From Prevotellaceae bacterium UBA7028 (lineage in GTDB: Bacteria > Bacteroidota > Bacteroidia > Bacteroidales > Bacteroidaceae): 45,011 nucleotides of DNA. Where the stretch lies: assembly GCA_002494215.1 (NCBI GenBank), contig DLBF01000047.1, positions 372-45,382 of the forward strand, in the 5' to 3' direction. This document shows positions 1 to 8,110 of the stretch, piece after piece. The translations under genes and the position numbers were made by a program. Below the pieces are notes generated by a model. It saw nothing but the letters and a program-made list of their open reading frames with translations, did no database searches and had not been told where the DNA came from. Each line of letters opens with the position of its first letter. Positions within the stretch are counted from its first letter, which is position 1.

Positions 1-804
1 GTGACGATGAACCTGGCCACGCTGTTCCATCTGCGCGGCATCAACCTCACATCGTCGGCAGCCTGCGCCAGCAGTTCACAAGCCGTCGGACTGGCTTCGC
101 TGCTCATCAAGGACGGACTGCAGGACTGCGTGATCTGCGGTGGTGCACAGGAAGCCAACATGTATTGTGTGGCTTCGTTCGATGGCATTCAGGCATTCTC
201 GAAGCGAGAGAGCGAACCGACAAAGGCTTGCCGTCCCTTCGACCGCGACCGTGATGGTCTGGTTCCTGGTGGTGGTGCTGCCACTTTGATTCTGGAAAGC
301 TACGAGCATGCTGTTAAACGTGGCGCTCCTATCATTGCAGAGATCGTTGGATGGGGCTTCAGCGGTAATGGCGATCATATCTCAACTCCTAATGTAGCTG
401 GTCCTGCCCGTTCACTGGAGCTGGCACTCAAGAACGGTGGCATTGATCCCCGTATGATTGGTTACGTGAATGCACACGCTACCAGTACACATGCTGGTGA
501 CGGTCGTGAGGCTATGGCTATTGCCCAGTGCTTCGGTGACTATAAGGTACCCGTTACCAGTACCAAGAGCCAGACAGGTCATGAGATGTGGATGGCCGGT
601 GCCAGTGAGTGTATCTACTCGGTGCTGATGATGAAGAACGGCTTCATCGCTGGTAGCTTGAACTTCGAGAACCCCGATGAGGAGACAGCATGTGTAAATG
701 TTATTCCCCAGACTATTGAGACAGGCTTCGATATGTTCCTGAGCAATAGCTTCGGTTTCGGTGGTACCAACAGTACACTTATCGTTAAGGACTTTAAAGG
801 ATAA
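1..804 (+). CDS. beta-ketoacyl-ACP synthase, 5' truncated by window edge
   Basis: A condensing enzyme of the FabF/KAS II type, which extends an acyl-ACP by decarboxylative condensation with malonyl-ACP. The frame is open at base 1, so the real start lies outside the window; about 267 of an expected ~400 residues are visible. The visible part contains all three catalytic residues: Cys22 in SAACASSS, His159 in NAHATST and His194 in TKSQTGHE, followed by the glycine-rich SNSFGFGGTN end. It is followed within 55 bases by an ACP gene and then by two hotdog dehydratase genes, so it probably works in a dedicated polyene or lipid cluster rather than in housekeeping fatty-acid synthesis. The family call is firm; the product of the cluster is inferred. 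Confidence 0.93.
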   Translation: MTMNLATLFHLRGINLTSSAACASSSQAVGLASLLIKDGLQDCVICGGAQEANMYCVASFDGIQAFSKRESEPTKACRPFDRDRDGLVPGGGAATLILESYEHAVKRGAPIIAEIVGWGFSGNGDHISTPNVAGPARSLELALKNGGIDPRMIGYVNAHATSTHAGDGREAMAIAQCFGDYKVPVTSTKSQTGHEMWMAGASECIYSVLMMKNGFIAGSLNFENPDEETACVNVIPQTIETGFDMFLSNSFGFGGTNSTLIVKDFKG

Positions 805-858
805 AAAATAAGAGAGAATTAATCAAATTCAGTTTTTTACAAATAACTATTTAAGATC

Positions 859-1101
859 ATGACAAGAGAAGAAATCATTGAGAAGACAATCGAGACTTTG
901 ACAGACGAGTTTGATGTAAACGAGGAAGAAATCGTCGAGGACGCTCCTATCTATCAGACCCTGCATCTCGACAGCCTGAGTCTTGTTGACCTGGTAGCTG
1001 TTGTACAGTACACTTTTAAGGTTAAGATTCCTGCAGAGGATCTGCCTAATGTGAAGACCTTCGGTAATCTGTATGATTACATTGAGAGCCACATGGCTTA
1101 A
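859..1101 (+). CDS. acyl carrier protein
   Basis: An 80-residue acidic acyl carrier protein. The phosphopantetheine attachment site is Ser39 in HLDSLSLVDL, at the start of helix 2. It carries the growing acyl chain as a thioester for the neighbouring ketosynthase, reductase and dehydratases. Length and fold pattern (four short helices, strongly acidic) fit the family. Ten bases separate it from the next gene. It differs from housekeeping AcpP in having DSLSL where AcpP normally has DSLD, in keeping with a pathway-dedicated ACP; that specialisation is inference. Confidence 0.93.
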   Translation: MTREEIIEKTIETLTDEFDVNEEEIVEDAPIYQTLHLDSLSLVDLVAVVQYTFKVKIPAEDLPNVKTFGNLYDYIESHMA

Positions 1102-1110
1102 TCTGATCGC

Positions 1111-1527
1111 ATGACAGATATCAAGAATCTCATACCTCAGCGCTCGCCAATCATGATGGTTGACGAGCTGCTTGAGGCTCATGAAGATGTGGCACGTTGC
1201 AGTCTTACCATCAGGGAGGATAACTTCTTCCTTGAGTCTGACGGTGCTATTGCTGAGCCGGGCGTGATAGAGCATATCGCGCAGTCGGCTTCTGCTTTTG
1301 CCGGCTATAGTGCTATGCATGCTGGTGCTACGGAACCGCCAGTAGGCTACATCGGCGAGGTAAAGCGTTTCAGACTGAATCGCAGGCCATGTAAGGGAGA
1401 GACATTGGTTACTACCATTACAATGGGACCAACCGTTGGTGGTGTTACGATCATCAGTGGCGAGACTGTTTCTGGCGAAGAAACTATTGCTACCACTCAA
1501 ATGAAGATTTATGTTGCTGGAGAATAA
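1111..1527 (+). CDS. hotdog-fold 3-hydroxyacyl-ACP dehydratase (ApeP/COG4706-like)
   Basis: A 138-residue single-hotdog protein. It begins with IPQRSPIMMVDEL, the usual opening of FabZ-type dehydratases, but lacks the HFPxxP box and instead carries GAIAEPGVIEHIAQSASAFAGY, the pattern of the ApeP/COG4706 predicted dehydratases found in aryl polyene clusters. It would remove water from 3-hydroxyacyl-ACP to build conjugated double bonds. It overlaps the next gene by 17 bases, which suggests translational coupling. The subfamily assignment is from motif memory only. Confidence 0.82.
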   Translation: MTDIKNLIPQRSPIMMVDELLEAHEDVARCSLTIREDNFFLESDGAIAEPGVIEHIAQSASAFAGYSAMHAGATEPPVGYIGEVKRFRLNRRPCKGETLVTTITMGPTVGGVTIISGETVSGEETIATTQMKIYVAGE

Positions 1528-1876
1528 ATATTACAAGGTTTTACGCGCGCGTAAGGAAGGCGAAGGGAAGGCTGTATATCATATAGCCATCCTGCCCGAC
1601 TGCAACGTATATCAGGGTCATTTCCCTGGTAACCCTGTTTGTCCAGGTGTTTGTAATATCCAGACAATAAAGGAGTGTGCATCATTGCTTGTTGGTAAGG
1701 AGTTACGCATCTCGTCTATTAAGCAATGTCTGCTTACGGCAATAGCCACCCCGACGGTTTGTCCCGAGGTGGATGTTCAGGTCGAAGTGAAAGAGGCAGA
1801 CGGAAGTTATACCATTATTGCCAGTATCTCTGACAAAGAGAGGCAGTATATGACCTTCAAGGGTGAGGTTGTATGA
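1511..1876 (+). CDS. hotdog-fold dehydratase (FabA/FabZ, ApeI-like)
   Basis: A 121-residue hotdog protein with the catalytic histidine box HFPGNPVCPGV near residues 36-46, typical of FabZ/ApeI-like 3-hydroxyacyl-ACP dehydratases. It pairs with the preceding hotdog gene, and two complementary dehydratases side by side is the arrangement seen in aryl polyene clusters. The start overlaps the upstream gene by 17 bases and the end overlaps the next gene by 14. It is slightly short for FabZ (usually about 140-150 residues), so a scaffold or partner role within a heterodimer is possible. Confidence 0.82.
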   Translation: MLLENKYYKVLRARKEGEGKAVYHIAILPDCNVYQGHFPGNPVCPGVCNIQTIKECASLLVGKELRISSIKQCLLTAIATPTVCPEVDVQVEVKEADGSYTIIASISDKERQYMTFKGEVV

Positions 1877-3245
1877 CGTTATAATCATAGGAAGCGGTCT
1901 GGGAGGTCTGGTGTGTGCCAACCTGCTCAGCAAGAAAGGGCAGAAAGTGCTCGTTCTGGAGCGTCAGCATCAGCCAGGCGGCTGTTTGCAGAGCTATCGC
2001 AGGGGTTCTATGATGTACGATACAGGACTCCATTATGTGGGTGGTCTGGCTGAAGGTCAGCCGTTGCATGATATCTTCAAGGAACTGAACCTCCTTTCGC
2101 TGCCATGGCAGAGACTAGATGCAGATGGTTTCGACCGTATCATGATTGGCGACCGCGAATACCGCTTTGCCGAAGGCTTTGATAATTTTATCGAGACGCT
2201 TGCCAAGGATTTCCCTGAGGATAGGGAGAGCCTGCAACAATACGTTTCTCTGCTTCAGTGTACCGATGAGGAATGGATGCAGAAGACAAATGCTTATGAT
2301 TACCTCAGCGGTATAATTCATAATCCTTTGCTACTGAGTGTGTTGAGTGGTGCTTGCTTAAAGATGGAGTTGAGGAAGGATACCCTGCCTCTCTTTACCT
2401 TCGTTCATGGTAATGCGCCATTCATACAGAGTAGCTGGAGGCTGAAGGGCGACGGCAATCTTCTTGTCAACAGACTGATTGAGAATATAACCAGTCAGGG
2501 TGGGGAAGTTGTCTGTGATGCCGAGGTTGAGGAACTGATTGAAAAAGATGGCTTGATAAGAACGGCTGTTTGTAAGAATGGCCAGACTTATGAGGCTCGT
2601 TACTTTATTAGCGATGCCCATCCTTCTGTAACGCTTTCTTTGGTAAAAGAGAGTCTGTTGCTGAAGAAGGTTTATCGTCGCAGAATTGAAAATTTGGAAA
2701 ATACGAATGGCATGTTCACGGCTCAGTTGCTGCTGAAGCCAAGCAAAGTGCCATATTTTAATTATAATGAGTTCCTGTACGATGGACTCGAGGCATGGGA
2801 CGGATGCGGCTATATGGTTAGCTGCCGCGTTCCTGAGGACGGATCTGCCTATGCACGACAGATTGATATCCTCACGCCTATGAATATCAGCGAATGCGCA
2901 GCGTGGAAAGATACCCGTTGCATGCGTCGCGGAAACGATTACATGCAGTTCAAGGCACAGAAAGCGCAGCAATGTATAGCTGTTGCAGAACGCTTTCTGC
3001 CAGGTTTGCACGAGCATATACAGGAGATTCATACCAGCACGCCGCTCACGTATCGCGATTATAACCTTTCGCCCGATGGCAGTGCATACGGAATACGTAA
3101 GGATGCAGCGGCACCGCTCTTAACGGTATTATCACCGCGTACAAGTATTCCCAATTTAATGCTTACCGGTCAGAACCTTATGCTTCATGGACTACATGGC
3201 GTAACAATGACCGCAATGTACACAACGAAAGAAATTGTAGAATAA
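1863..3245 (+). CDS. FAD-dependent phytoene-desaturase-like oxidoreductase
   Basis: A 460-residue flavoprotein of the CrtI/phytoene dehydrogenase-related superfamily. The N-terminus has a Rossmann motif (IIIGSGLGGL) followed by VLERQHQPGGCLQSY, the FAD-binding and GG pattern of this superfamily; the C-terminal segment NLMLTGQNLMLHGLHGVTM fits the second FAD-contacting motif. GTG at 1863 is the chosen start because it sits directly before the Rossmann strand and overlaps the preceding gene by 14 bases. Its substrate is unknown. In this cluster a desaturase or saturase acting on a polyene or acyl chain is plausible, but that is inference. Confidence 0.85.
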   Translation: MRLYDVIIIGSGLGGLVCANLLSKKGQKVLVLERQHQPGGCLQSYRRGSMMYDTGLHYVGGLAEGQPLHDIFKELNLLSLPWQRLDADGFDRIMIGDREYRFAEGFDNFIETLAKDFPEDRESLQQYVSLLQCTDEEWMQKTNAYDYLSGIIHNPLLLSVLSGACLKMELRKDTLPLFTFVHGNAPFIQSSWRLKGDGNLLVNRLIENITSQGGEVVCDAEVEELIEKDGLIRTAVCKNGQTYEARYFISDAHPSVTLSLVKESLLLKKVYRRRIENLENTNGMFTAQLLLKPSKVPYFNYNEFLYDGLEAWDGCGYMVSCRVPEDGSAYARQIDILTPMNISECAAWKDTRCMRRGNDYMQFKAQKAQQCIAVAERFLPGLHEHIQEIHTSTPLTYRDYNLSPDGSAYGIRKDAAAPLLTVLSPRTSIPNLMLTGQNLMLHGLHGVTMTAMYTTKEIVE

Positions 3246-3266
3246 AGAAATATACATACATTATAT

Positions 3267-5900
3267 ATGAAACGTCAGATTATACTCTTTATACTCATGA
3301 TGGCTGTAACCATTCCGTCTCTTGCACAGATGGTTACTGGTAAGGTCCTTGATGACCTTGATGATGAACCCCTGGAGGGAGCACAGATCTGGTATAAAGA
3401 CAGACCCGCTGGAAAGGTACTTGCCGATGAAAACGGTAGCTATAAGATAAGATTCCGCCCTGGTACATTGGTATTCCACTTCTTCGGATATAAGGATGTT
3501 GAGGTGCCTGTTAAAAAGGCACGTGTCCTGAACGTGAAACTTTCGCTGGCTGCCAATGAAATGAAGACCGTTACAGTTAAGGCTGAGAAAAAGAAGTACG
3601 TTCGCAAGGGAAACCCTGCTGTGGAACTGATGCAGAAAGTGATGGGTGCCCGTAAGAGTGCCGATATCCATGATGCAGAATATGCCAGTTATGACAGGTA
3701 TGTAAGTACTACCATGGCGCTTAACGATGTAGATACCACAACGTTATACGACGAGGACTTCAAGAAGGTTAATCTCTCGGCAGAGTTTGCTGAGTTCTGC
3801 CCTGCCACAGGTAAGATGATTCTGCCTGTCAGCTTTGAGGAGCGTGCTACCAAGGAATACTATCGCAAGGATGGCGACAGACGTAAGAGTGTTGTCTTGG
3901 GCGAGCACAAGGAGAGTCTTTTGGACCTCTTGCAGGCTACGGAGTTCATCGAGTCTAAGATTAAGACCAATCTGATTGATGTTAATATCTACAAGGATCA
4001 GACCGTCATCTTCCAGCATAACTTTATCAGCCCTATCGGTGGAGCAGCAGCTTTGCGCTTCTATCACTATGCAATAGCTGATACTGTAGAGTGCGATGGC
4101 GATTCCTGTATCATTGTCAATTTCCAGCCAGCTAACAAGCAGGACTTCGGATGGAATGGCAATCTCTACATCATGAACGACAGCACCTATCGTGTAAAGC
4201 GTGCCCGCATGGGTATGCCTATGGATAATAGTGTGAATTTTGTCAAGCATCTGACACTTGATCAGGAGTTCGAGAGCCTGCCTTCCGGTCAGCAGTTCTG
4301 TACCAGCAACCGCATGATTATGCAGGTAGCCCTGACCGAGAAAATAAAGAAGATGCATATCGAGCATTATGCTCATTATAGCAACATTAGCAACGAGCCT
4401 TTCTCCGATGAATACATCAACTTCCTTGGCGACGAGAAGGTAGAGAAGGGTGCCAAGCACAGGGGCGAGGATTTCTGGGCAGAGTACAGACCCGACACAC
4501 TCTCACACGGTCAGATGCATATCAATGATCTGAAGCGTAAGTTCACAGACCGTCCTGCCGTACGTGCCGTTCTTTATGGTATGAAGGTATTCCTGGATAA
4601 CTATCTGGAGACCAGTACCGACCCGAATCGTCCCAGCAAGGTGGTGATAGGTCCTTTCTTCTCAACCTTTGGTAGCAACTGGGCAGAAGGATTCCGTCTG
4701 CGTATCGGTGCTCAGACCACAGGAGCATTCAACAAGCATTTGTTCCTGAGCGGATGGGGCAAGTACGGTTTCAAGGATCATAAGTTCAAGGGCGAAGGTA
4801 AAGTTACCTACTCCTTTATTGAGAAGGAGAAAGACCTTATTACCTTCCCACGTCGGGATATTAGCTTCTGCTATACACGAGATATCCAGAGCCCATCTGA
4901 TAAGTTCCTGCAGTACGACAAGGATAATACCTTTATGTCTCTTGCATGGCAGAAGACCCACCTGCAGAGCTATTTCGAGCGTTTCCGTCTGGAGGCTATC
5001 TTCGAGTACGAGAATGGTCTGGCGATAAACGGTCACTTCAACCGCGAGTGGAACGTTGGTGCTGGCGACCTGTACTTCCTCACCAACAGAGACTGGAATG
5101 GTATCGACCAACAGTTAATTGCTAACCCTGATGCAAGGATTGAGGACGTGGCAGAATCTCGCACCGTTACTTACACCGAGTTCAGCGTTGGAGCTTCTTA
5201 CCAGCCTGGTCTTAAGGTGCTGAATACACGTACCAAGCGTTACCTTTCTAACCTCGAGGCTCCCAAGTATGGCATACAGCATACCGTAGGTGTAAAGGGC
5301 TTTATAGGTGGTGACTATAACTACAACATGACAGAGTTCACTTTCAGCAAACGTTTCTGGCTCAACTCATGGGGTAGTGTAGATGGTCTTGTTCACGCAT
5401 CTTTCCAGTGGAACAAGGTTCCCTTCCCCTTGCTGATCATTCCCGAGTCTAACCTCAGCTACATCCGTAGCCGTAACACATTCAACCTGATTGGCAACAT
5501 GGAGTTCCTGCACGACCGTGCTCTTGTCACCATGTGGCGTTGGGACCTCAACGGTAAGATTTTCAATCGTATTCCTTTGCTCAAGAAGCTCAAGTGGCGT
5601 GAGTCTATTGCCCTTAACACCATGTGGGGTTACCTCACCGAGAAGAACAATCCTAGTCTAAACCCGGACGATGATTTTCTCTTCCGCTTCCCATGTAAGT
5701 TGGAGTCTAATAAAGATGGGATACTTAAATATAAACTCCTAACAAGACCCTTGAATAGCTTTACGCCATACATCGAGGCTGCTGTGGGAATTCATAACAT
5801 CTTTAAGTTCCTCTCCTTCGAGTACACTCATCGTTTCACATATATTGATGATGATACCCAGAAGTGGGGCTTCCGCTTTTACTTCGAAGCAAGCTTCTAA
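3267..5900 (+). CDS. DUF5686 outer-membrane protein with carboxypeptidase-regulatory-like domain
   Basis: An 877-residue exported protein. A signal peptide (to about SLAQ, residue 20) is followed by a carboxypeptidase-regulatory-like beta-sandwich (VTGKVLDDLDDEPLEGAQIW, with ADENGSYKIRF), and then a long DUF5686-type region whose C-terminal half has alternating aromatic/polar strands ending in FRFYFEASF, a typical outer-membrane barrel end with terminal Phe. It begins 21 bases after the oxidoreductase and probably belongs to the same transcription unit. Function is unknown. As a barrel next to a pigment/lipid cluster it may help display or export the product, which is inference. Confidence 0.8.
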   Translation: MKRQIILFILMMAVTIPSLAQMVTGKVLDDLDDEPLEGAQIWYKDRPAGKVLADENGSYKIRFRPGTLVFHFFGYKDVEVPVKKARVLNVKLSLAANEMKTVTVKAEKKKYVRKGNPAVELMQKVMGARKSADIHDAEYASYDRYVSTTMALNDVDTTTLYDEDFKKVNLSAEFAEFCPATGKMILPVSFEERATKEYYRKDGDRRKSVVLGEHKESLLDLLQATEFIESKIKTNLIDVNIYKDQTVIFQHNFISPIGGAAALRFYHYAIADTVECDGDSCIIVNFQPANKQDFGWNGNLYIMNDSTYRVKRARMGMPMDNSVNFVKHLTLDQEFESLPSGQQFCTSNRMIMQVALTEKIKKMHIEHYAHYSNISNEPFSDEYINFLGDEKVEKGAKHRGEDFWAEYRPDTLSHGQMHINDLKRKFTDRPAVRAVLYGMKVFLDNYLETSTDPNRPSKVVIGPFFSTFGSNWAEGFRLRIGAQTTGAFNKHLFLSGWGKYGFKDHKFKGEGKVTYSFIEKEKDLITFPRRDISFCYTRDIQSPSDKFLQYDKDNTFMSLAWQKTHLQSYFERFRLEAIFEYENGLAINGHFNREWNVGAGDLYFLTNRDWNGIDQQLIANPDARIEDVAESRTVTYTEFSVGASYQPGLKVLNTRTKRYLSNLEAPKYGIQHTVGVKGFIGGDYNYNMTEFTFSKRFWLNSWGSVDGLVHASFQWNKVPFPLLIIPESNLSYIRSRNTFNLIGNMEFLHDRALVTMWRWDLNGKIFNRIPLLKKLKWRESIALNTMWGYLTEKNNPSLNPDDDFLFRFPCKLESNKDGILKYKLLTRPLNSFTPYIEAAVGIHNIFKFLSFEYTHRFTYIDDDTQKWGFRFYFEASF

Positions 5901-6045
5901 GTTAAATGAAAAGTGAAAGAGTGAACAGTGAAAAATTATTTATAGATGATAGATAATAGATGAGAGATGATAGATGGTTTCAAGTTTCAGGTCGCTAACC
6001 GATAAACGCTCATTCTTAACTCTTCTCTCTTAATTCTTAATAAAA

Positions 6046-6069
6046 AACGGTAAACCGTAAACAGTAAAC
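6046..6069. repeat. heptamer tandem tract before FabG-like gene
   Basis: Three degenerate 7-base units (AACGGTA, AACCGTA, AACAGTA) lie directly upstream of the start at 6078. They belong to the heptamer repeat class seen in many gaps of this window. Confidence 0.75.
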
Positions 6070-6077
6070 AAATAGAT

Positions 6078-6806
6078 ATGAAGTACGCATTAGTTACAGG
6101 AGCAAGTCGTGGTCTCGGTCGTGCCATTGCAGTCCGTCTGGCCCAGTTAGGATATAATATTCTTATCAACTACGCAGGTAATACTGCTGCTGCCGAGGAG
6201 ACCCTTCGTCTGGTTCGCGAGGCAGGAACAGATGGCGAGTTGTGGTGCTTTGATGTTGCCGACCGCGAGAAGGCAACCGCAACCATTCAGGCATGGCAAG
6301 AGGCTCACGAGGATGAGTACATCGAGGTCTGCGTCAACAATGCCGGTATCCGTAGAGATGGCGTTATGGCGCTTATGCCCTTCGAGGATTACACTCGTGT
6401 CATAGACATTACCCTGCAGGGCTTCTTCAATGTTACACAGCCTCTGTTGCCCGCCATGCAGTTCCACAAGTTCGGCCGTATCATCAATATGGCCAGCGTT
6501 AGCGGCATTAAGGGTCTGCCCGGGCAGACCAACTACTCAGCTGCCAAGGGCGGTATCATTGCTGCCACCAAGGCTTTGGCTCAGGAGGTTGCCAAGAAGA
6601 ACGTTACCGTTAACGCCTTGGCTCCCGGCTTTATCAAGACAGATATGGTAGAGGGATTGGACGAGGCCAGCCTCAAGAAGACTATCCCTGCCGGTCGTTT
6701 CGGTCAGCCAGAGGAAGTTGCTGAGGCCGTTGCCTTCCTGGTTTCTCCCATGGCAGGCTATATAACAGGTAACGTTATCTCTATCAACGGAGGACTGTAT
6801 ACTTGA
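6078..6806 (+). CDS. 3-oxoacyl-ACP reductase (FabG-like SDR)
   Basis: A 242-residue short-chain dehydrogenase. The NADP-binding motif TGASRGLG is at residues 7-14, the structural VNNAG motif near 86-90, and the catalytic residues are Ser140, Tyr153 and Lys157 (NYSAAKGG). The C-terminal end GNVISINGGLYT is typical of FabG. It would reduce 3-oxoacyl-ACP made by the ketosynthase at the window start. A gap of 177 bases filled with short repeats separates it from the DUF5686 gene, so co-transcription is uncertain. Given the dedicated cluster it is more likely an ApeQ-like paralogue than the housekeeping FabG. Confidence 0.9.
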   Translation: MKYALVTGASRGLGRAIAVRLAQLGYNILINYAGNTAAAEETLRLVREAGTDGELWCFDVADREKATATIQAWQEAHEDEYIEVCVNNAGIRRDGVMALMPFEDYTRVIDITLQGFFNVTQPLLPAMQFHKFGRIINMASVSGIKGLPGQTNYSAAKGGIIAATKALAQEVAKKNVTVNALAPGFIKTDMVEGLDEASLKKTIPAGRFGQPEEVAEAVAFLVSPMAGYITGNVISINGGLYT

Positions 6807-6810
6807 TTTA

Positions 6811-6898
6811 ATTCAAAATTCTCAATTCATAATTCATAATTGAGTTTGAGTTTATAAGTTTATTAGTTTTTGAGTTTATAAGTTTATTAGTTAATAAG
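6811..6898. repeat. heptamer and octamer tandem repeats
   Basis: Degenerate 7-base units (ATTCAAA, ATTCTCA, ATTCATA twice) run from 6811 to about 6841, followed by 8-base units of the form GTTTATAA / GTTTATTA / GTTTTTGA to about 6898. No gene is seen here. Confidence 0.75.
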
Positions 6899-6949
6899 GC
6901 TCGCAAACTCAAAAACTGACATAACTCAAAAACTAAACAACTTACCAAT

Positions 6950-7441
6950 ATGAGAAGAATAATTCGATCTTTCATTTTTCTCTTTTCATTTTTCATCTTA
7001 GATTCGGCATTCTGCCATGCTGCAGAAAGGCTGTTTATCTTCGAGCGCAGTACCAACCGAAATTACATCTGCTATGATGTCAATCTGAAAGATGGAAAGC
7101 TGAACCAGAAAGAGCCTTTGCATGCCTATTGGATAAGGGTCGAAGAGGATGGTGAGAAGAAGGAACTCACATTCCTGCAGTTCAAGTTTGCCTTTGGTTA
7201 TAAGGTGGACAGCACGAAGGATAATGAGGTTACCCTACATCTTTCCCCGTATAAGAATCTGCCCATCCGTGTCTGCAAGCGCAACGGTAAGTGGGTGGCA
7301 TTGGTCAAGATGGAAGGGCAGGAGATTGTCGTAAGCAAGTTCTTCGCCCAGATGAAGGGCGAGTCCCTTACCTGCCTGTATGTAGATGTTACTGGCACAG
7401 CCAATGGCAAGACGGTCACAAAGAGGATAAATAATAAATAA
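6950..7441 (+). CDS. DUF4833 exported protein
   Basis: A 163-residue protein with an N-terminal hydrophobic signal segment ending near AFCHA (residue 24). The body (RLFIFERSTNRNYICYDV, then PLHAYWIRVEEDGEKKEL and FKFAFGYKV) matches what I recall of DUF4833, a small family often found beside aryl polyene/flexirubin-like clusters in Bacteroidota. Function is unknown; the location should be periplasmic or outer membrane. A terminator-like hairpin follows at 7453. Confidence 0.72.
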   Translation: MRRIIRSFIFLFSFFILDSAFCHAAERLFIFERSTNRNYICYDVNLKDGKLNQKEPLHAYWIRVEEDGEKKELTFLQFKFAFGYKVDSTKDNEVTLHLSPYKNLPIRVCKRNGKWVALVKMEGQEIVVSKFFAQMKGESLTCLYVDVTGTANGKTVTKRINNK

Positions 7442-7452
7442 AGCCCCCTCCA

Positions 7453-7478
7453 ACTCCCCCTTTGGGGGAGTGTTTTTT
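7453..7478 (+). terminator. REP-type hairpin with T-run after DUF4833 gene
   Basis: The stem ACTCCCCC / GGGGGAGT has a TTT loop and is followed by TTTTTT. It lies 12 bases after the DUF4833 stop codon. The wider segment from 7442 resembles the element at 39459, so it is both a REP-type repeat and a likely rho-independent terminator. Confidence 0.75.
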
Positions 7479-7488
7479 ATTTCAATAA

Positions 7489-7908
7489 ATGAAGAAAGAA
7501 CTAACTGATATAACCGAGATACGAGTTAAGTTTAGCGAGATGGATGCTATGCTACGTGTGTGGCATGGCAACTACGTTAAATACTTCGAGGATGGACGCG
7601 AATCCTTTGGCCGCCATTATCCTGGCATAGGATACGAGGTGATGTTGGCAGCCAACATTCCTGCTCCTGTATATGATGTGCATGTTCGTCACTTAGCCCC
7701 TTTGGGCATGAATGATGTGGCAGTGATACACACCACCTATGTCCGTAAGCCTGGTGCACGTCTGGATTTCAAATATCAGATCTTCCGCCAAAGTGATGGT
7801 GTTCTTTGTTGTGAAGGATCCACCACTCAGCTTTTCATTGACCCTCAGGGCCAACTTCTACTAGAAGAACCAGCGTACTTCACCGAGTGGAAGAAGAAAT
7901 ATCTATAA
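7489..7908 (+). CDS. acyl-CoA/ACP thioesterase, 4HBT hotdog family
   Basis: A 139-residue single-hotdog thioesterase. The N-terminal signature VKFSEMDAMLRVWHGNYVKYFEDGR resembles the 4-hydroxybenzoyl-CoA thioesterase motif, with Asp19 as the likely catalytic residue and the HGNYVKYFED helix. It probably hydrolyses or transfers an acyl thioester. Thioesterases of this type are normal members of aryl polyene-like clusters, so it is the likely last gene of the cluster. Confidence 0.85.
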   Translation: MKKELTDITEIRVKFSEMDAMLRVWHGNYVKYFEDGRESFGRHYPGIGYEVMLAANIPAPVYDVHVRHLAPLGMNDVAVIHTTYVRKPGARLDFKYQIFRQSDGVLCCEGSTTQLFIDPQGQLLLEEPAYFTEWKKKYL

Positions 7909-7919
7909 GAGAATTTTTA

Positions 7920-8100
7920 ATTCTCAATTCAAAATTCAAAATTTTTAAATTCAAAATGGAGTTTGTCAGTTAATGAGTTTATGAGTTATCGTTGAGTTGT
8001 TAGCGACGACCCCTCTTTATTCCTTCGTCGCGAATGGCGATTCGCTCTTAATTTTGAATTTTGAATTAAATAAATTTGAATTTTAAATAGGGCAAAAAGC
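7920..8100. repeat. repeat-rich gap: heptamers and small hairpins
   Basis: Heptamers ATTCTCA/ATTCAAA/ATTCAAA (7920-7940) and TTTTGAA twice (8052-8065) flank a hairpin with 7-base arms GCGACGA (8003-8009) and TCGTCGC (8025-8031), and a second small palindrome GCGAAT/ATTCGC just after it. The gap lies between two convergent genes, so it may also serve as a transcription barrier. Confidence 0.65.
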
Positions 8101-8110
8101 CCTATTTTTT

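Noticed and set aside
3744..4460. Minus-strand open frame of 238 codons
   Set aside because: Antisense to the DUF5686 gene, whose signal peptide, domain order and barrel end are clear.
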